In this document: positions 25,357 through 33,497 of the stretch, one piece after another
Numbering within the stretch: the first letter of the stretch is position 1
Layout of the letters: the number at the start of each line of letters is the position of its first letter
IMG/VR virus record: IMGVR_UViG_3300032805_000009
Location: 1-49,763 of that record
From: a virus
DNA length: 49,763 nucleotides
Strand: one strand, 5' to 3'
Translations under genes and position numbers: made by a program
The notes under the pieces: generated by a model
The model's input: the letters and a program-made list of their open reading frames with translations, nothing else
Database searches by the model: none
Told to the model about the DNA's origin: nothing

Positions 25357-26515
25357 GCTGCAACTCCACCAAGCCCGACTCAATCAGCCCCTGCACGATG
25401 TCATCGAAGCGGCGGCGGCTGGTGAAGAACGAATGCACATGCTGATAGGCTTCGAGCTGTGGCACCACACCGTGCCGGCGCACGTACTGCAGTAGACGCT
25501 CGGTCCAGCGGCTCTCCTCGGTGCGCCCCACCTCAGCGACCACTTCCTTCATGTAGGGCTCGATCTCGTTGAGCTTGAGCACCGCCGAGGCGATGTCCTC
25601 CACGGTGATCACCAGCTCATCGCGGCGGCTGGCAGCGATGACCATCGAGAGCTTGTGCAGGTGGGTCTGCTTGCGGGCGTTGTAGTTGGACACGCGATCG
25701 TCCGGTGGGTTGTCTCGCAGGTCCTGGTGCCAGAGCGAGTACCACTCGCGGCCGAAGGCGCGAGCCTCGGGCGTCAGACGGTACGGACCGCGTAGCTGGG
25801 CGATCTGCACTAGATCCTCGGCGAGCCGGCGGCGGATCTCCACGTAGTCGGGATGCACCGCCTCGTCCGGATAGGCGACTTCGTTGGCTGGCTTATCGCC
25901 GTACACGAACACACAGCGCGACATGAAGCCGCCGCCCAGCACGTACTCGGGCATGTTGCCGGCGATCCACGCAGGTGTGGTTGCGCCTAGCAGGTTGACG
26001 CACTCGTTGACGATCTCGTCGTTCCCGCAGTGCTTGGTTTCCTTGACGAAGACATCGTCCTTGGCCTCCCACATGCGCACGAACAGATCGATCGCTTTGC
26101 TGTCCTGGGGATCGAGCAGGTTGCCCAGCTCGCCGCTCGATAGCATCAAGGCTGACTGGATAATGTGATCGCCGCTGCCGATCGGATACTCGAACTCCTC
26201 GCGCACCTCGGCGATCGCTTTGGTTAGCTTTTGCCAACTGGTCGCGTTAGCACCGAAGCGTATGCCTGGGACCTGCTTGAGTAGACCCATCCCAAGGTCA
26301 CAAGCAGTCGTCTTCTTGATACCGGCAGGCCCCACCAGCACGACGTAGTGGTTGGGGTACCACTTAAATGTACGCTGATCGAGCCAGACGTGGCGTCGCA
26401 GGCAGCCGGCAATCGTCGCCACACCAGACCAGAAGTGGTACTGAGGCGGGGGCTCTGTAGGCCGGCAGTGCTCCTCATACACCGCCAGCCAGTCGCTGAA
26501 GTTCCTGGGCATCAC
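25265..26515 (-). CDS. DUF3987-like ATPase, probable replicative helicase
   Basis: 416 residues. The first ~30 residues (WLAVYEEHCRPTEPPPQYHFWSGVATIAG) and the P-loop VGPAGIKKTT (61-70) match DUF3987-type or RepA/DnaB-like RecA-fold ATPases of phages. LMLSSGELGNLLDP and a GGGFMSRCVFVYGDKP segment fit the rest of the family, and a C-terminal winged-helix-like part (LLQYVRRHGVVPQLEAYQHV) may bind DNA. Likely unwinds the fork for the adjacent polymerase. GGAGAGAG precedes the ATG, which lies 41 bp inside the polymerase gene. The 3' end overlaps the hydrolase gene tail to tail. Confidence 0.75.
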   Translation of the reverse strand: MMPRNFSDWLAVYEEHCRPTEPPPQYHFWSGVATIAGCLRRHVWLDQRTFKWYPNHYVVLVGPAGIKKTTACDLGMGLLKQVPGIRFGANATSWQKLTKAIAEVREEFEYPIGSGDHIIQSALMLSSGELGNLLDPQDSKAIDLFVRMWEAKDDVFVKETKHCGNDEIVNECVNLLGATTPAWIAGNMPEYVLGGGFMSRCVFVYGDKPANEVAYPDEAVHPDYVEIRRRLAEDLVQIAQLRGPYRLTPEARAFGREWYSLWHQDLRDNPPDDRVSNYNARKQTHLHKLSMVIAASRRDELVITVEDIASAVLKLNEIEPYMKEVVAEVGRTEESRWTERLLQYVRRHGVVPQLEAYQHVHSFFTSRRRFDDIVQGLIESGLVELQLMPGGKRYLVNPRTADERRSAAPKQASSGS

Positions 26516-28562
26516 TCTCTCCGATGGGATGGACGTCGCCCCAGCTCACACTGGAGACCTTCAAGCCAAAAGGTATTGTTAATGGATCGGGATAGGGGAC
26601 GACGACGGAGTTGGCAGCGGCGGTGATGGCAGGTATCAGTTCGTGTAGTTTGTGTGTGGGTACTTGCAGGCAGAGGCTATCATGGACTTGCAGCAGAACG
26701 TCAAGGCCCATTAGGTAGAGCTTCTCCCAGATGCGGTTTATGACGAGCGCGACTGTTGATTGTGGCACCCAAGCAAGTGCCTCTGGAAGAAGTCCATCGA
26801 TGCGATCAAATATGTACCAACGGTATCCGAAGCGATTCTCAATGAACTTATGGGTTCGGATCTGACGCTCAGTTCGAGTGTGCCATTCGTGAATGCCCGG
26901 ATGCGCACCGAGCCAAAGGGCTTGGGCTCGATCAATCTCATGCACAGTTCGTCCAGTGCTTGCAGCAACAGTTCGGCTTCCGGCCCCGTAGTTGGTCGCG
27001 TGACAAAATGTTTTAGCGAATTCGCGAGCGTGCTTAAGGGGTCCTCGGTGGTCGAGGTATCTGGGGTGTCCATCAACTAACTCCTCTAGTGGCGGCGGCT
27101 CACGATTATCAAGCACAAAAGCATTAAGCAGGTGGATATCAGCGCCCATACGAAGAGCGCTCTTGAGACTTGCATCGTCTGCCTCCCAGGCAACTACTTG
27201 CAGGTCAGCTCGATCGAGGTCACCGTCAATCCAGGTATAACCCGGATCTGGAACAAACATCGATCGTAGGTTGGGGAGGTTAAAAGCGTTAACCATTCCA
27301 CCAACTCCAACACGGCTTCGAGCCTTGCCCGCTGACTTGCTTTTGTCGGAAGGGATAGTCTGCAGGTTGCACCCTCCCCCGAAGGCGTTAGTGCTCGATG
27401 ACAGGCGGTACGTCTTTGGTGCTGATGTTCCACTTGCAGATCCTCCAATGTTGAATGAGCAGCGCATGCGGCCGTCGCTATCCAGCTCGGCCATCACGAA
27501 GTTGGTTTTGATCAGGGCGAAGGTGCGGATGTCGGCGATCGCGCTCACCAGGGGGCGCAGCAGCGGCTCGCGGCGGCCGATCGTCTGCAGCGCTTCATCA
27601 TCGAGCGTGAGCTTGCCGGTGCCGCGCTTGAGCACTGGACGCTGGCGCAGATCCTGATAGAACAGCGCCTTCATCTGCGGGGTGCTGCGCACGTTGAGCG
27701 GGTGGCCGACCGCAGCCTCGATGTATTGCTGGCGCTCTTTGATCGCTGCGGTCAGCTCTTGTACAAGCTGCCGTCGGCGTTCACGATCGACAGCGACCCC
27801 CCTTTGCATCGCCTGCAGCACGGGCCAGAACATCGCCTGCTGAGCTGCATGAGGCCCCGTAAGCCGTAGTTGAGATACCACCTGCTCAAGTGCGCTCGCC
27901 ACTTCATAGGTGTGTACGCAGTCCAGGCAGTTATAGCGCCACCATTGGCGCGCATCGTCTGCTGACAGGGGGTTGATGTTTTTGCCTTCGTCTTTCCAGT
28001 ACACATAGTAGTCGCAGTACATCGAAGCTAGGTGAGCGAGCGACTTCGGCTGATCAGCAAACACCGCGTGCTGGCTGATCATCGTGTCTTGCGTGACGTG
28101 CGGCGTGAAGTGCCAGTCCCGGTACGTGTACTGCGCGTCGTAGAGGAGGTTTTGGCCGACGACCTGCACGTTGCGGTTGGTGAGCAGTCGATAGAGATGC
28201 CAGACAATATTGGTTTCGTCGGCGTGACTGTAATAATGGCCCCCAGTCCAGCTAACGAAGGGAATGCAGATCGCGTCAGTTCGACTCCAAGCGAGGCCTG
28301 CGACAGCAATATGTCCTGCTCTAGTTTCGAGATCAAAGGCGAGTCGTAGGGGATCTCGGTGCATACTTCTAACGTATAGTTGATAGAGAACTCGTATCGT
28401 GTCTTCATAGCTGGGTGCCACCATGAATTGGTAGTTGGGGATGGCGTAGGGTTGGTCGCGGTGCTTGCGGGCGCGCTTCAGGTCATGCACAGTGATGGCG
28501 CGCAGCGACCAATCACGCAGCACCGCGGCCGGATGGTAGGTGGGGATACAACGAAATTTCAT
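26475..28562 (-). CDS. Family A DNA polymerase carrying the last motif of a uracil-DNA glycosylase at its N-terminus
   Basis: 695 residues from ATG 28562, which overlaps the HNH stop as ATGA. Residues 1-20 (CIPTYHPAAVLRDW) are the terminal motif of a family 4-type uracil-DNA glycosylase, whose remainder is encoded at 28981-29415. Next comes a 3'-5' exonuclease with DLET (77-80), QNLLYD (137-142) and YNCLD (210-214), then a PolA domain with motif A at 448-460, motif B Arg513/Lys517/Asn524-Tyr525-Gly526 and motif C QVHDS (625-629). Motif A reads DLDRADLQ where most PolA enzymes have DYSQIELR, so Ser, Gln and Glu are all replaced. Main replicative polymerase of the phage. Confidence 0.9.
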   Translation of the reverse strand: MKFRCIPTYHPAAVLRDWSLRAITVHDLKRARKHRDQPYAIPNYQFMVAPSYEDTIRVLYQLYVRSMHRDPLRLAFDLETRAGHIAVAGLAWSRTDAICIPFVSWTGGHYYSHADETNIVWHLYRLLTNRNVQVVGQNLLYDAQYTYRDWHFTPHVTQDTMISQHAVFADQPKSLAHLASMYCDYYVYWKDEGKNINPLSADDARQWWRYNCLDCVHTYEVASALEQVVSQLRLTGPHAAQQAMFWPVLQAMQRGVAVDRERRRQLVQELTAAIKERQQYIEAAVGHPLNVRSTPQMKALFYQDLRQRPVLKRGTGKLTLDDEALQTIGRREPLLRPLVSAIADIRTFALIKTNFVMAELDSDGRMRCSFNIGGSASGTSAPKTYRLSSSTNAFGGGCNLQTIPSDKSKSAGKARSRVGVGGMVNAFNLPNLRSMFVPDPGYTWIDGDLDRADLQVVAWEADDASLKSALRMGADIHLLNAFVLDNREPPPLEELVDGHPRYLDHRGPLKHAREFAKTFCHATNYGAGSRTVAASTGRTVHEIDRAQALWLGAHPGIHEWHTRTERQIRTHKFIENRFGYRWYIFDRIDGLLPEALAWVPQSTVALVINRIWEKLYLMGLDVLLQVHDSLCLQVPTHKLHELIPAITAAANSVVVPYPDPLTIPFGLKVSSVSWGDVHPIGESDAQELQRLAGGV

Positions 28563-29041
28563 AGCCAGGGCCACGCGCGCCGAGCCGCAATCAGCTGATA
28601 GATATAAGCCCGCGCCACACCATACTCCTCAGCTAGACGGCGGGCTGGCTCACCAGCCTTCATGCGATCGCGGATCTTCAGCACCTGCGCGGCTGACAGT
28701 TTAGCTCTTGGATGTCGGCTGCCGCGTAGTGAACGCCCGTGATTGATCATGTCAGCCGAATTTTGTTTCGGCGTACCTTCATACAGGTGCGCTGGGTTAA
28801 CACAGTTTCTGGTACCGCAGCGATGTAGCACCCAGCCCTTGGACTTTCCACGAGTGAGTGCCTGCACTACACGATGCACGCGCTGCTGGTGGCCGTACAG
28901 CCCATAACCGTCCTTGTCGGTCGGCCCGGTCCAAAGCCAGCAGTCTCCTGGTGCACGAACTGATTTGGCATAGATCTCAGCTAGCCGTTCAACGCGGCTC
29001 GCATTTCGTTGGTATCGACGTCGAGCATCGAGCCTCTCCAT
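28559..29041 (-). CDS. HNH homing endonuclease inserted into the UDG-polymerase locus
   Basis: 160 residues. Start ATG 29041 is preceded by GGGGGA at a suitable distance. HNH core: CWLWTG, RVHRVV, then HRCGTRNCVNPAHL, the Cys-x4-Cys-Asn form, and TPKQNSADM. A C-terminal helix-turn-helix (KLSAAQVLKIRDR, RRLAEEYGVARAYIYQL) would read the target site. It overlaps the glycosylase part by 61 bp and the polymerase start by 4 bp, leaving no room for a separate intron core, so it looks like a free-standing endonuclease that has split one gene into two, as mobE splits nrdA in phage Aeh1. Confidence 0.85.
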   Translation of the reverse strand: MERLDARRRYQRNASRVERLAEIYAKSVRAPGDCWLWTGPTDKDGYGLYGHQQRVHRVVQALTRGKSKGWVLHRCGTRNCVNPAHLYEGTPKQNSADMINHGRSLRGSRHPRAKLSAAQVLKIRDRMKAGEPARRLAEEYGVARAYIYQLIAARRAWPWL

Positions 29042-29415
29042 TTGCCTATCCCCCACTGTCCGGTTAAAGCCCACATAGCGACGTTGCCTAGTGGGATGAT
29101 CATTGAAGGCTGAGCCTGTTCTATCTCAGCGATCAGCAAAATAAATCCTTCGCGCACGCAAGGTAGCACCCAGCGATCGCGCAGCAGCACATGCTCGCTA
29201 GTCAGCGCTTTCTTGCTGCGGGCGAAAAATTGGGTGATGTCGTTTCTAGGCGGTCTCACTTTACAGACATTAGTCACGACACATTCAGTGCGGCTAATCC
29301 CAGCTTCACCCAACATTCGATCGAGTTCCTGGCCCGAGGCGCCGACAAATGGCCTGCCGAGCCGCTCTTCTTCGGCGCCTGGGGCTTCGCCAATAAGCAT
29401 TACCTGACCAGCCAC
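28981..29415 (-). CDS. Uracil-DNA glycosylase family 4-like, N-terminal part
   Basis: 144 residues. VMLIGEAPGAEEERLGRPFVGASG (5-28), TNVCKVRPPRND (48-59), a further Cys at 86, and MIIPLGNVAMWALTG (105-119) with IGKWRGS (123-129) are the ordered motifs of Fe-S-type (family 4) uracil-DNA glycosylases. The final His-Pro motif is missing here and is found at the start of the polymerase frame 419 bp downstream. The N-terminal Cys pair of bacterial family 4 enzymes is also absent. Activity would require assembly of the two parts; otherwise this is a remnant. A role in rejecting uracil or in polymerase function is inference. Confidence 0.85.
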   Translation of the reverse strand: MAGQVMLIGEAPGAEEERLGRPFVGASGQELDRMLGEAGISRTECVVTNVCKVRPPRNDITQFFARSKKALTSEHVLLRDRWVLPCVREGFILLIAEIEQAQPSMIIPLGNVAMWALTGQWGIGKWRGSMLDVDTNEMRAALNG

Positions 29416-29861
29416 TGTATCCCCCGGCGGATGCGCAGCACCTGCGTCTTTTCGATGCCGTGCTCCTTGGCGACCTGCCGCGATGGCCGGATGTCCGCTG
29501 CAATTTTGCGCACCTGCCCGGTCGTTAGCTTTGCCCGCCCGTTACGCGCACCGCTGCGAGAAAGTGCACCGCTTCGACCAGCGTGGGCTACATTGTCAGC
29601 AGGCGTACCAACCAAAATATGGCGGGGGTTGCAGCAACTAGCGTTGTTGCAGAGGTGCATGGCTACCTCAAGCGGGAAAGGCAGCAACCGGCGCTTATAC
29701 TTCTCCTGTGCAACAATCCTATGCACGTACCACTGCCGGCCTTCAGCACCGAACACGCCGTGCCCAGCGTGGCTCTTGCTGCCCTGCCAGGGCCAGCACT
29801 CGTTGATGCCTCGCCGCAGCACAAATTTGTGGTAGGCAAACCTGCTTTGCCGTTTCATCAC
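29400..29861 (-). CDS. Second HNH homing endonuclease
   Basis: 153 residues: CWPWQG, YVHRIVAQEKY, then HLCNNASCCNPRHILVGTP in the Cys-x4-Cys-Asn HNH arrangement, and a C-terminal helix-turn-helix (KLTTGQVRKIAADI, RQVAKEHGIEKTQVLRI) like that of the HNH gene at 28559-29041. It lies directly upstream of the glycosylase fragment and overlaps it by 16 bp; its own start overlaps the preceding stop (ATGA). Two HNH genes bracketing one exon-like piece suggest repeated invasion of this locus. Confidence 0.85.
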   Translation of the reverse strand: MMKRQSRFAYHKFVLRRGINECWPWQGSKSHAGHGVFGAEGRQWYVHRIVAQEKYKRRLLPFPLEVAMHLCNNASCCNPRHILVGTPADNVAHAGRSGALSRSGARNGRAKLTTGQVRKIAADIRPSRQVAKEHGIEKTQVLRIRRGIQWLVR

Positions 29862-30199
29862 TGCTTCCTCGGCATCCCCGCACCCTCAAGGATGCGCTGG
29901 CGGTGCATGTTGGACTCGAATTCGTTGATCGCCTTGGTGAGGGCTTCGACGAAGCCTGCGATCGCATCCGGTAGTGCAGGGCCGGGCAGATCGAACACCA
30001 GCGGGACCTGCATGGTGCGGCCTGGGCCTTGCAGCTGAATGTTGGTGCGGCCCTTGAAGAAGGGCACGCGGGCGATGTCGTAGTCGCCCTCCGCATTGAT
30101 GGGGGCGTGGCAGAGGATCTCGCCGTTCAGTAGGTCGGTGACGGTGGTGACGTCCCACAGGTTGGCGGTATCGAGGCCTTTGATTGTGAACTCAGCCAT
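29858..30199 (-). CDS. Replication-region protein of unknown function (113 residues)
   Basis: Beta-rich first half (FTIKGLDTANLWDVTTV, NIQLQGPGRTMQVPLVFDLPG) followed by a helix (AIAGFVEALTKAINEFESNM) and a basic end. It sits between the SSB-like protein and the HNH/glycosylase genes, so a nucleic-acid role is plausible. No family recognised. Confidence 0.7.
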   Translation of the reverse strand: MAEFTIKGLDTANLWDVTTVTDLLNGEILCHAPINAEGDYDIARVPFFKGRTNIQLQGPGRTMQVPLVFDLPGPALPDAIAGFVEALTKAINEFESNMHRQRILEGAGMPRKQ

Positions 30200-30262
30200 G
30201 TGTACTCCGATGCGCGTGTATGCGGAATGCGCGCCCCTCCGTGTGCGTGGCTGCGAAGGGGG

Positions 30263-30724
30263 TTACGGCGCAGTCACAGCACCCACTTCTGAGTAGATCT
30301 GCTGATCGTTGCCGATGCGGTGCTTGATCACGATCTTGATCTGCCGGCCCACCAGCATGCGAGCGCTGAAGGGCTGCCCTTTCTGGTTCAGGCCGGTGGC
30401 CTCCCGGTAGATGCGCAGCCGGAAGTTGCGTCCAGGACCCAGGTCAAGCGAGCCGCCATCGGTCAGGTCCAGCATGATGCTGTCCTTCATGCGCACCACC
30501 GGCGGGATGCCCTGCTGCTGCAGCTGCGGGGTCGTTTGCGCCTCCAGCTGCACGTCGAACTTCTTGCCACTCTTGGTGCCATCGCGCGACTGCCAGTCGT
30601 TCTGCTGCAGGTCGGTGATGGTGGCGATCAGCTCAGTGCCGGCTGGGATCGGCGGGCTGCGCTCTAGCGCCTCGGTGGTGATTGCGTCCAGGAAGTTCTG
30701 CGGATCAAAACTCACAGTATTCAC
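30263..30724 (-). CDS. SSB-like (DUF669-type) protein
   Basis: 153 residues. The sequence has the strand pattern of an OB-like barrel: TELIATITDLQQND, KKFDVQLEAQT, SIMLDLTDGGSLDLG, then RQIKIVIKHRIGN and a final short strand. In many phages a protein of this size and layout sits next to a Sak4-type ATPase and serves as single-strand DNA binding protein; here the Sak4-like gene is directly upstream. Assignment is by context and outline, not by clear motif. Confidence 0.55.
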   Translation of the reverse strand: MNTVSFDPQNFLDAITTEALERSPPIPAGTELIATITDLQQNDWQSRDGTKSGKKFDVQLEAQTTPQLQQQGIPPVVRMKDSIMLDLTDGGSLDLGPGRNFRLRIYREATGLNQKGQPFSARMLVGRQIKIVIKHRIGNDQQIYSEVGAVTAP

Positions 30725-30736
30725 AATGATCTCCTT

Positions 30737-31591
30737 TTACTTGGCTACGTTGGGTGTTAGCCGACCGCCGCGCGATTGCCATTTGGTCAGGATCTGCGCG
30801 AAGTCGGGCTTGATGGTTGGGCTATCAGGTAGGTTGCGGCACTTAAGGTCCGCCTGGGCGTGGGCTGTGCACCAGTTGTACTGGCCGGGGCCTTTCTTCT
30901 CAGCCAGCACCACGTCGCTGAACATCGGTGGAAGCTTCGGGGCGAGCTTGCTGCCGAGCGTGGCGACGGTGATCTTGCTGCCGCCGAGCACCTGATCGGT
31001 CTCGCGCTCGATGTGAGCGGTGAGGATAAAGTGGCAGCGGCAGCCGTCGGTGAGCATGCGGATCAGCTTTTCGATCTGATCCATTGCGATACCCCAATCG
31101 CTTTGGCTCTTAACAGGCTTACCGCCGACAACAAGGCTGAGAGCAATCGGGTTAACGCCAGACAGACTATCAATGACAAGAGCACGATCAGGACCCCAAT
31201 CAGTAACAGGACCATGAGAGGTACCGCTACGATCGTCTGGAAAGTTATTGAGGGCTTTAAGTAGGTCGACGAATTGGTTGTGTTTTCCACGGTTGATGTC
31301 TTGCTGTTTGGCGAGCATGTCGAGGGCGAGGCTGTTGACATTAGTGGCAGCGGCGGCCAGTACGTCGAATGTGATGGCACTACGGGGCAGCACATGCCAG
31401 TGCAGGTTTCCCGGCACGGCCAAGTGACGATCCGTCCAGTATCCAAGCAGTGTCTCAAGGCCGTTTTCTGTGAATAGGACATAGGTTTCTACTCCCGCAT
31501 CGACCAGCGTGCCGATGCTATGGGTCTTGCCGGTGCCGGCAGGCCCTTCAACCAGAATGTTGAATCCAGGCAGTAGGGAGGGTTCATTCAA
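30737..31591 (-). CDS. Sak4-like RecA-fold ATPase
   Basis: 284 residues. Walker A GPAGTGKT (16-23), Walker B ALVIDSLSG (137-145), a downstream ILTAHIERET strand and GSKLAPKLPPMFSDVV near 230, as in phage AAA_24/Sak4 single-strand annealing-type recombinases. Works with an SSB-like protein in recombination and probably replication; both neighbours fit. The middle of the gene (about 31080-31480) uses noticeably more A/T-ending codons than its flanks, a sign of intragenic exchange. Confidence 0.75.
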   Translation of the reverse strand: MNEPSLLPGFNILVEGPAGTGKTHSIGTLVDAGVETYVLFTENGLETLLGYWTDRHLAVPGNLHWHVLPRSAITFDVLAAAATNVNSLALDMLAKQQDINRGKHNQFVDLLKALNNFPDDRSGTSHGPVTDWGPDRALVIDSLSGVNPIALSLVVGGKPVKSQSDWGIAMDQIEKLIRMLTDGCRCHFILTAHIERETDQVLGGSKITVATLGSKLAPKLPPMFSDVVLAEKKGPGQYNWCTAHAQADLKCRNLPDSPTIKPDFAQILTKWQSRGGRLTPNVAK

Positions 31592-31893
31592 GGCAGCCTC
31601 CCGCCCTTAGGGCTGATACGGGCCAACTCGTCAAGGGCTTCGGTGAGTGCATCGTTGTGCGGCACCTCGGGCGTGGCGGCGCGCTGGTAGTACTTCTCGT
31701 GGGCTTGCTCTTCCAACGTGCGCTCAGGTGGAGGCGGTGGTGGGTCTATTTGATCCGCCGAAGTGGTCAGCCCAACAGCCAGGGCCCGGGCTGTTGCAGG
31801 AGGCAGGCTGAGCCACGACAGTGGTCGATCGATCCACACCACCACCTCCCCCCGATACGTGTCGAGGCGGAATTTAACTGGAGTGTCGTCCAT
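31588..31893 (-). CDS. Small protein of unknown function with a poly-Pro stretch (101 residues)
   Basis: ATG with AGGAGA upstream. N-terminal strands (VKFRLDTYRGEVVVWID), a Pro run (PPPPPP about 52-57) and a helical C-terminus. It overlaps the Sak4-like gene start by 4 bp, indicating coupled expression with the recombination genes. No family recognised. Confidence 0.7.
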   Translation of the reverse strand: MDDTPVKFRLDTYRGEVVVWIDRPLSWLSLPPATARALAVGLTTSADQIDPPPPPPERTLEEQAHEKYYQRAATPEVPHNDALTEALDELARISPKGGRLP

Positions 31894-31903
31894 GCAAGAT
31901 CTC

Positions 31904-32242
31904 CTATTTGTGCTTGTTCAGTTCGCCCAACAGGTAGCGCGTGGCTTCCTGAGAAGCTGCGCTGTTGTCGTGCCGGTCGGGATGGCACAGCTGCAACAGG
32001 CGGCGCAGCATCGTGCGGTCCAACGATGGGCCGGCGGGCTCACGACGAGCAGCAGCATGACCGGCGGCGAAGCCTGCCTTGCGCGCCTCGTCAACCATTC
32101 GCTGTACGTAGCAGCGCCAGCACTCAACGAAGGTTGAGCCTTGCTTGACCGGGCCGCCGCACGTAACGCACGCACGAGCCTTTGGGGTGTGGGAGCTGAT
32201 TGCAAACTCCAGCGGTTCATCAAGCAGCCGTTGTGGATTCAT
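31904..32242 (-). CDS. Zinc-ribbon plus J-domain-like protein
   Basis: 112 residues from ATG 32242, which lies 23 bp inside the nuclease gene; a longer in-frame start further upstream was rejected because that part only mirrors the nuclease frame. CVTC (25-28) and CWRC (41-44) form a four-Cys ribbon. The C-terminal LLQLCHPDRHDNSAASQEATRYL has the His-Pro-Asp signature (87-89) and following helix of a DnaJ J-domain. J-domains stimulate Hsp70 (DnaK); phage lambda uses host DnaJ/DnaK at its origin, so a role in recruiting DnaK to replication is an attractive inference. Confidence 0.65.
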   Translation of the reverse strand: MNPQRLLDEPLEFAISSHTPKARACVTCGGPVKQGSTFVECWRCYVQRMVDEARKAGFAAGHAAARREPAGPSLDRTMLRRLLQLCHPDRHDNSAASQEATRYLLGELNKHK

Positions 32243-33185
32243 GGCTTCGTTCGCTAGTAGTGCTTCCAGTCCCACTGACATTGGGTAGCTCCACACTGGT
32301 ACGGGTGAGCGGGTCCCAGCGGCGGTGCGTGAACTTGACCTGCAGGTGCGCCACGGGGTCCTGAGACAGACAGGCATCGCGGTACTGGCAGCCGCCGAAA
32401 TCGGTGCACGCATGATCGAGGGCGTGACGGTAGTAGCCACGGCGGTAGTCAAAGAGCATCAGCTCGATAGTCTCTAGCAGCTCCTCGTACCAGCGCTCGA
32501 TCATCCACGGGGCGGTGTAGACCGGGACCTGCTGGGTCTCGAACTTGGTCTTAAGGATGCTCACGCCGCGCACGATCGTGCCAGCGACGTCGATGCCGCT
32601 AAGCTTGGCTCCCCAAGCATAGCCGGTGAACTGCGCGCGTAGATCCCACTGCCGGCTCCAGGTGGGCCCGAGCGAGCTGGTGGTCTTCTCGTCGCACAGG
32701 TACTGGGCGCCGGCAAAGTTGACGATGGCATCGGCGCGGCCCGCGTAGATCAATGGGTCGCCGCTGACTGGATGGGCAATGGGCAGCGGGTGGGCAAAGC
32801 CGAACTCGATGGCTCGGCGGCCGCTCGGCAGCAGGATGGGCTCAAAGTTCCCATCGCGCAGCAGCGGATAGTTGGCGTAGTAGAACTCGAAGGCGCCCTT
32901 CATGCGGTCGAGCGTCTTGGCGATGTAGGGCGGGGGCACGTAGTCGCCCCAGAACTCCTCCAGCGCCTTGAGGCCCTGATAGATGGCGAACTCGGCCGAC
33001 GTCTGATTCTCGTAGAAGCAGCGCCGTGTAACCTCCAGTGCGTGTGCGAAGGCGCCGCCGGCGTGAAGGTGAGGCGATGGGTCGGGCGATGCCCAGCAAT
33101 CCAGGTACTGGTACTTGAAGAGCGTGCCGCACGATTTGTAGGCGGACAGCATCGAGCTGTCGAGGACAGATGGAAAGAACTGCAT
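32220..33185 (-). CDS. PD-(D/E)XK nuclease, AddB/Cas4-like with Fe-S cysteines
   Basis: 321 residues. LSAYKSCGTLFKYQYL (Cys19) at the start and Cys260, Cys266, Cys272 (DHACTDFGGCQYRDAC) near the end match the split 1+3 Cys pattern that holds a 4Fe-4S cluster in AddB- and Cas4-type exonucleases. Active-site residues: Asp152 (AGRADAIV), Asp165/Glu166-x-Lys167 (CDEKTT) and a later Gln/Tyr in AQFTGYAWG. Expected to resect DNA ends and make the single strands used by the Sak4-like ATPase encoded downstream. Confidence 0.85.
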   Translation of the reverse strand: MQFFPSVLDSSMLSAYKSCGTLFKYQYLDCWASPDPSPHLHAGGAFAHALEVTRRCFYENQTSAEFAIYQGLKALEEFWGDYVPPPYIAKTLDRMKGAFEFYYANYPLLRDGNFEPILLPSGRRAIEFGFAHPLPIAHPVSGDPLIYAGRADAIVNFAGAQYLCDEKTTSSLGPTWSRQWDLRAQFTGYAWGAKLSGIDVAGTIVRGVSILKTKFETQQVPVYTAPWMIERWYEELLETIELMLFDYRRGYYRHALDHACTDFGGCQYRDACLSQDPVAHLQVKFTHRRWDPLTRTSVELPNVSGTGSTTSERSHESTTAA

Positions 33186-33209
33186 GGAACCCCCGGCTAA
33201 CGGATGTGA

Positions 33210-33497
33210 TCAGGTCATGATCTGGTTGACTAAATCGAGTTGCTGGCCGACGGGCTTGACCTTGCGGCGCGGCGCACAGGCTGCCGCCAGCTCAGCATGG
33301 TCGTAGTCGCAGCCCCCGAGGCAGCCGGCAAGGTGCTCGCGGGCGGCCTTGATGGTCAGGCGCTTGGGGCGCGGCCGAGCGGCGAAGCGGTCCTCGCGCA
33401 GTGCAGCGATGGCGTTCGCGTAGTCGGCGAGGGTGATGGTGCCGTCAGCGCATTGCTTGCGCCACTGGGCAAGCTGTTCGCGGCCAGCGGCGGTCAC
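33210..33497 (-). CDS. Protein of unknown function, cysteine-containing (95 residues)
   Basis: ATG overlaps the stop of the ribbon-helix-helix gene (ATGA). Helical start (REQLAQWRKQCADGTITLADY) then a basic linker and CLGGCDYDHAELAAAC with three Cys. Probably an early accessory protein; no family recognised. Confidence 0.65.
   Translation of the reverse strand: MTAAGREQLAQWRKQCADGTITLADYANAIAALREDRFAARPRPKRLTIKAAREHLAGCLGGCDYDHAELAAACAPRRKVKPVGQQLDLVNQIMT

Noticed and set aside
28559-29041. Group I intron hosting the HNH gene
   Set aside because: The HNH frame overlaps both flanking frames (61 bp and 4 bp), leaving no sequence for a ribozyme core; a gene split by a free-standing endonuclease fits better.
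32243-32452. N-terminal extension of the J-domain-like protein
   Set aside because: This part of the frame lies inside the nuclease gene and has biased Thr/Ala/Arg composition; the ATG at 32242 gives a normal short overlap.
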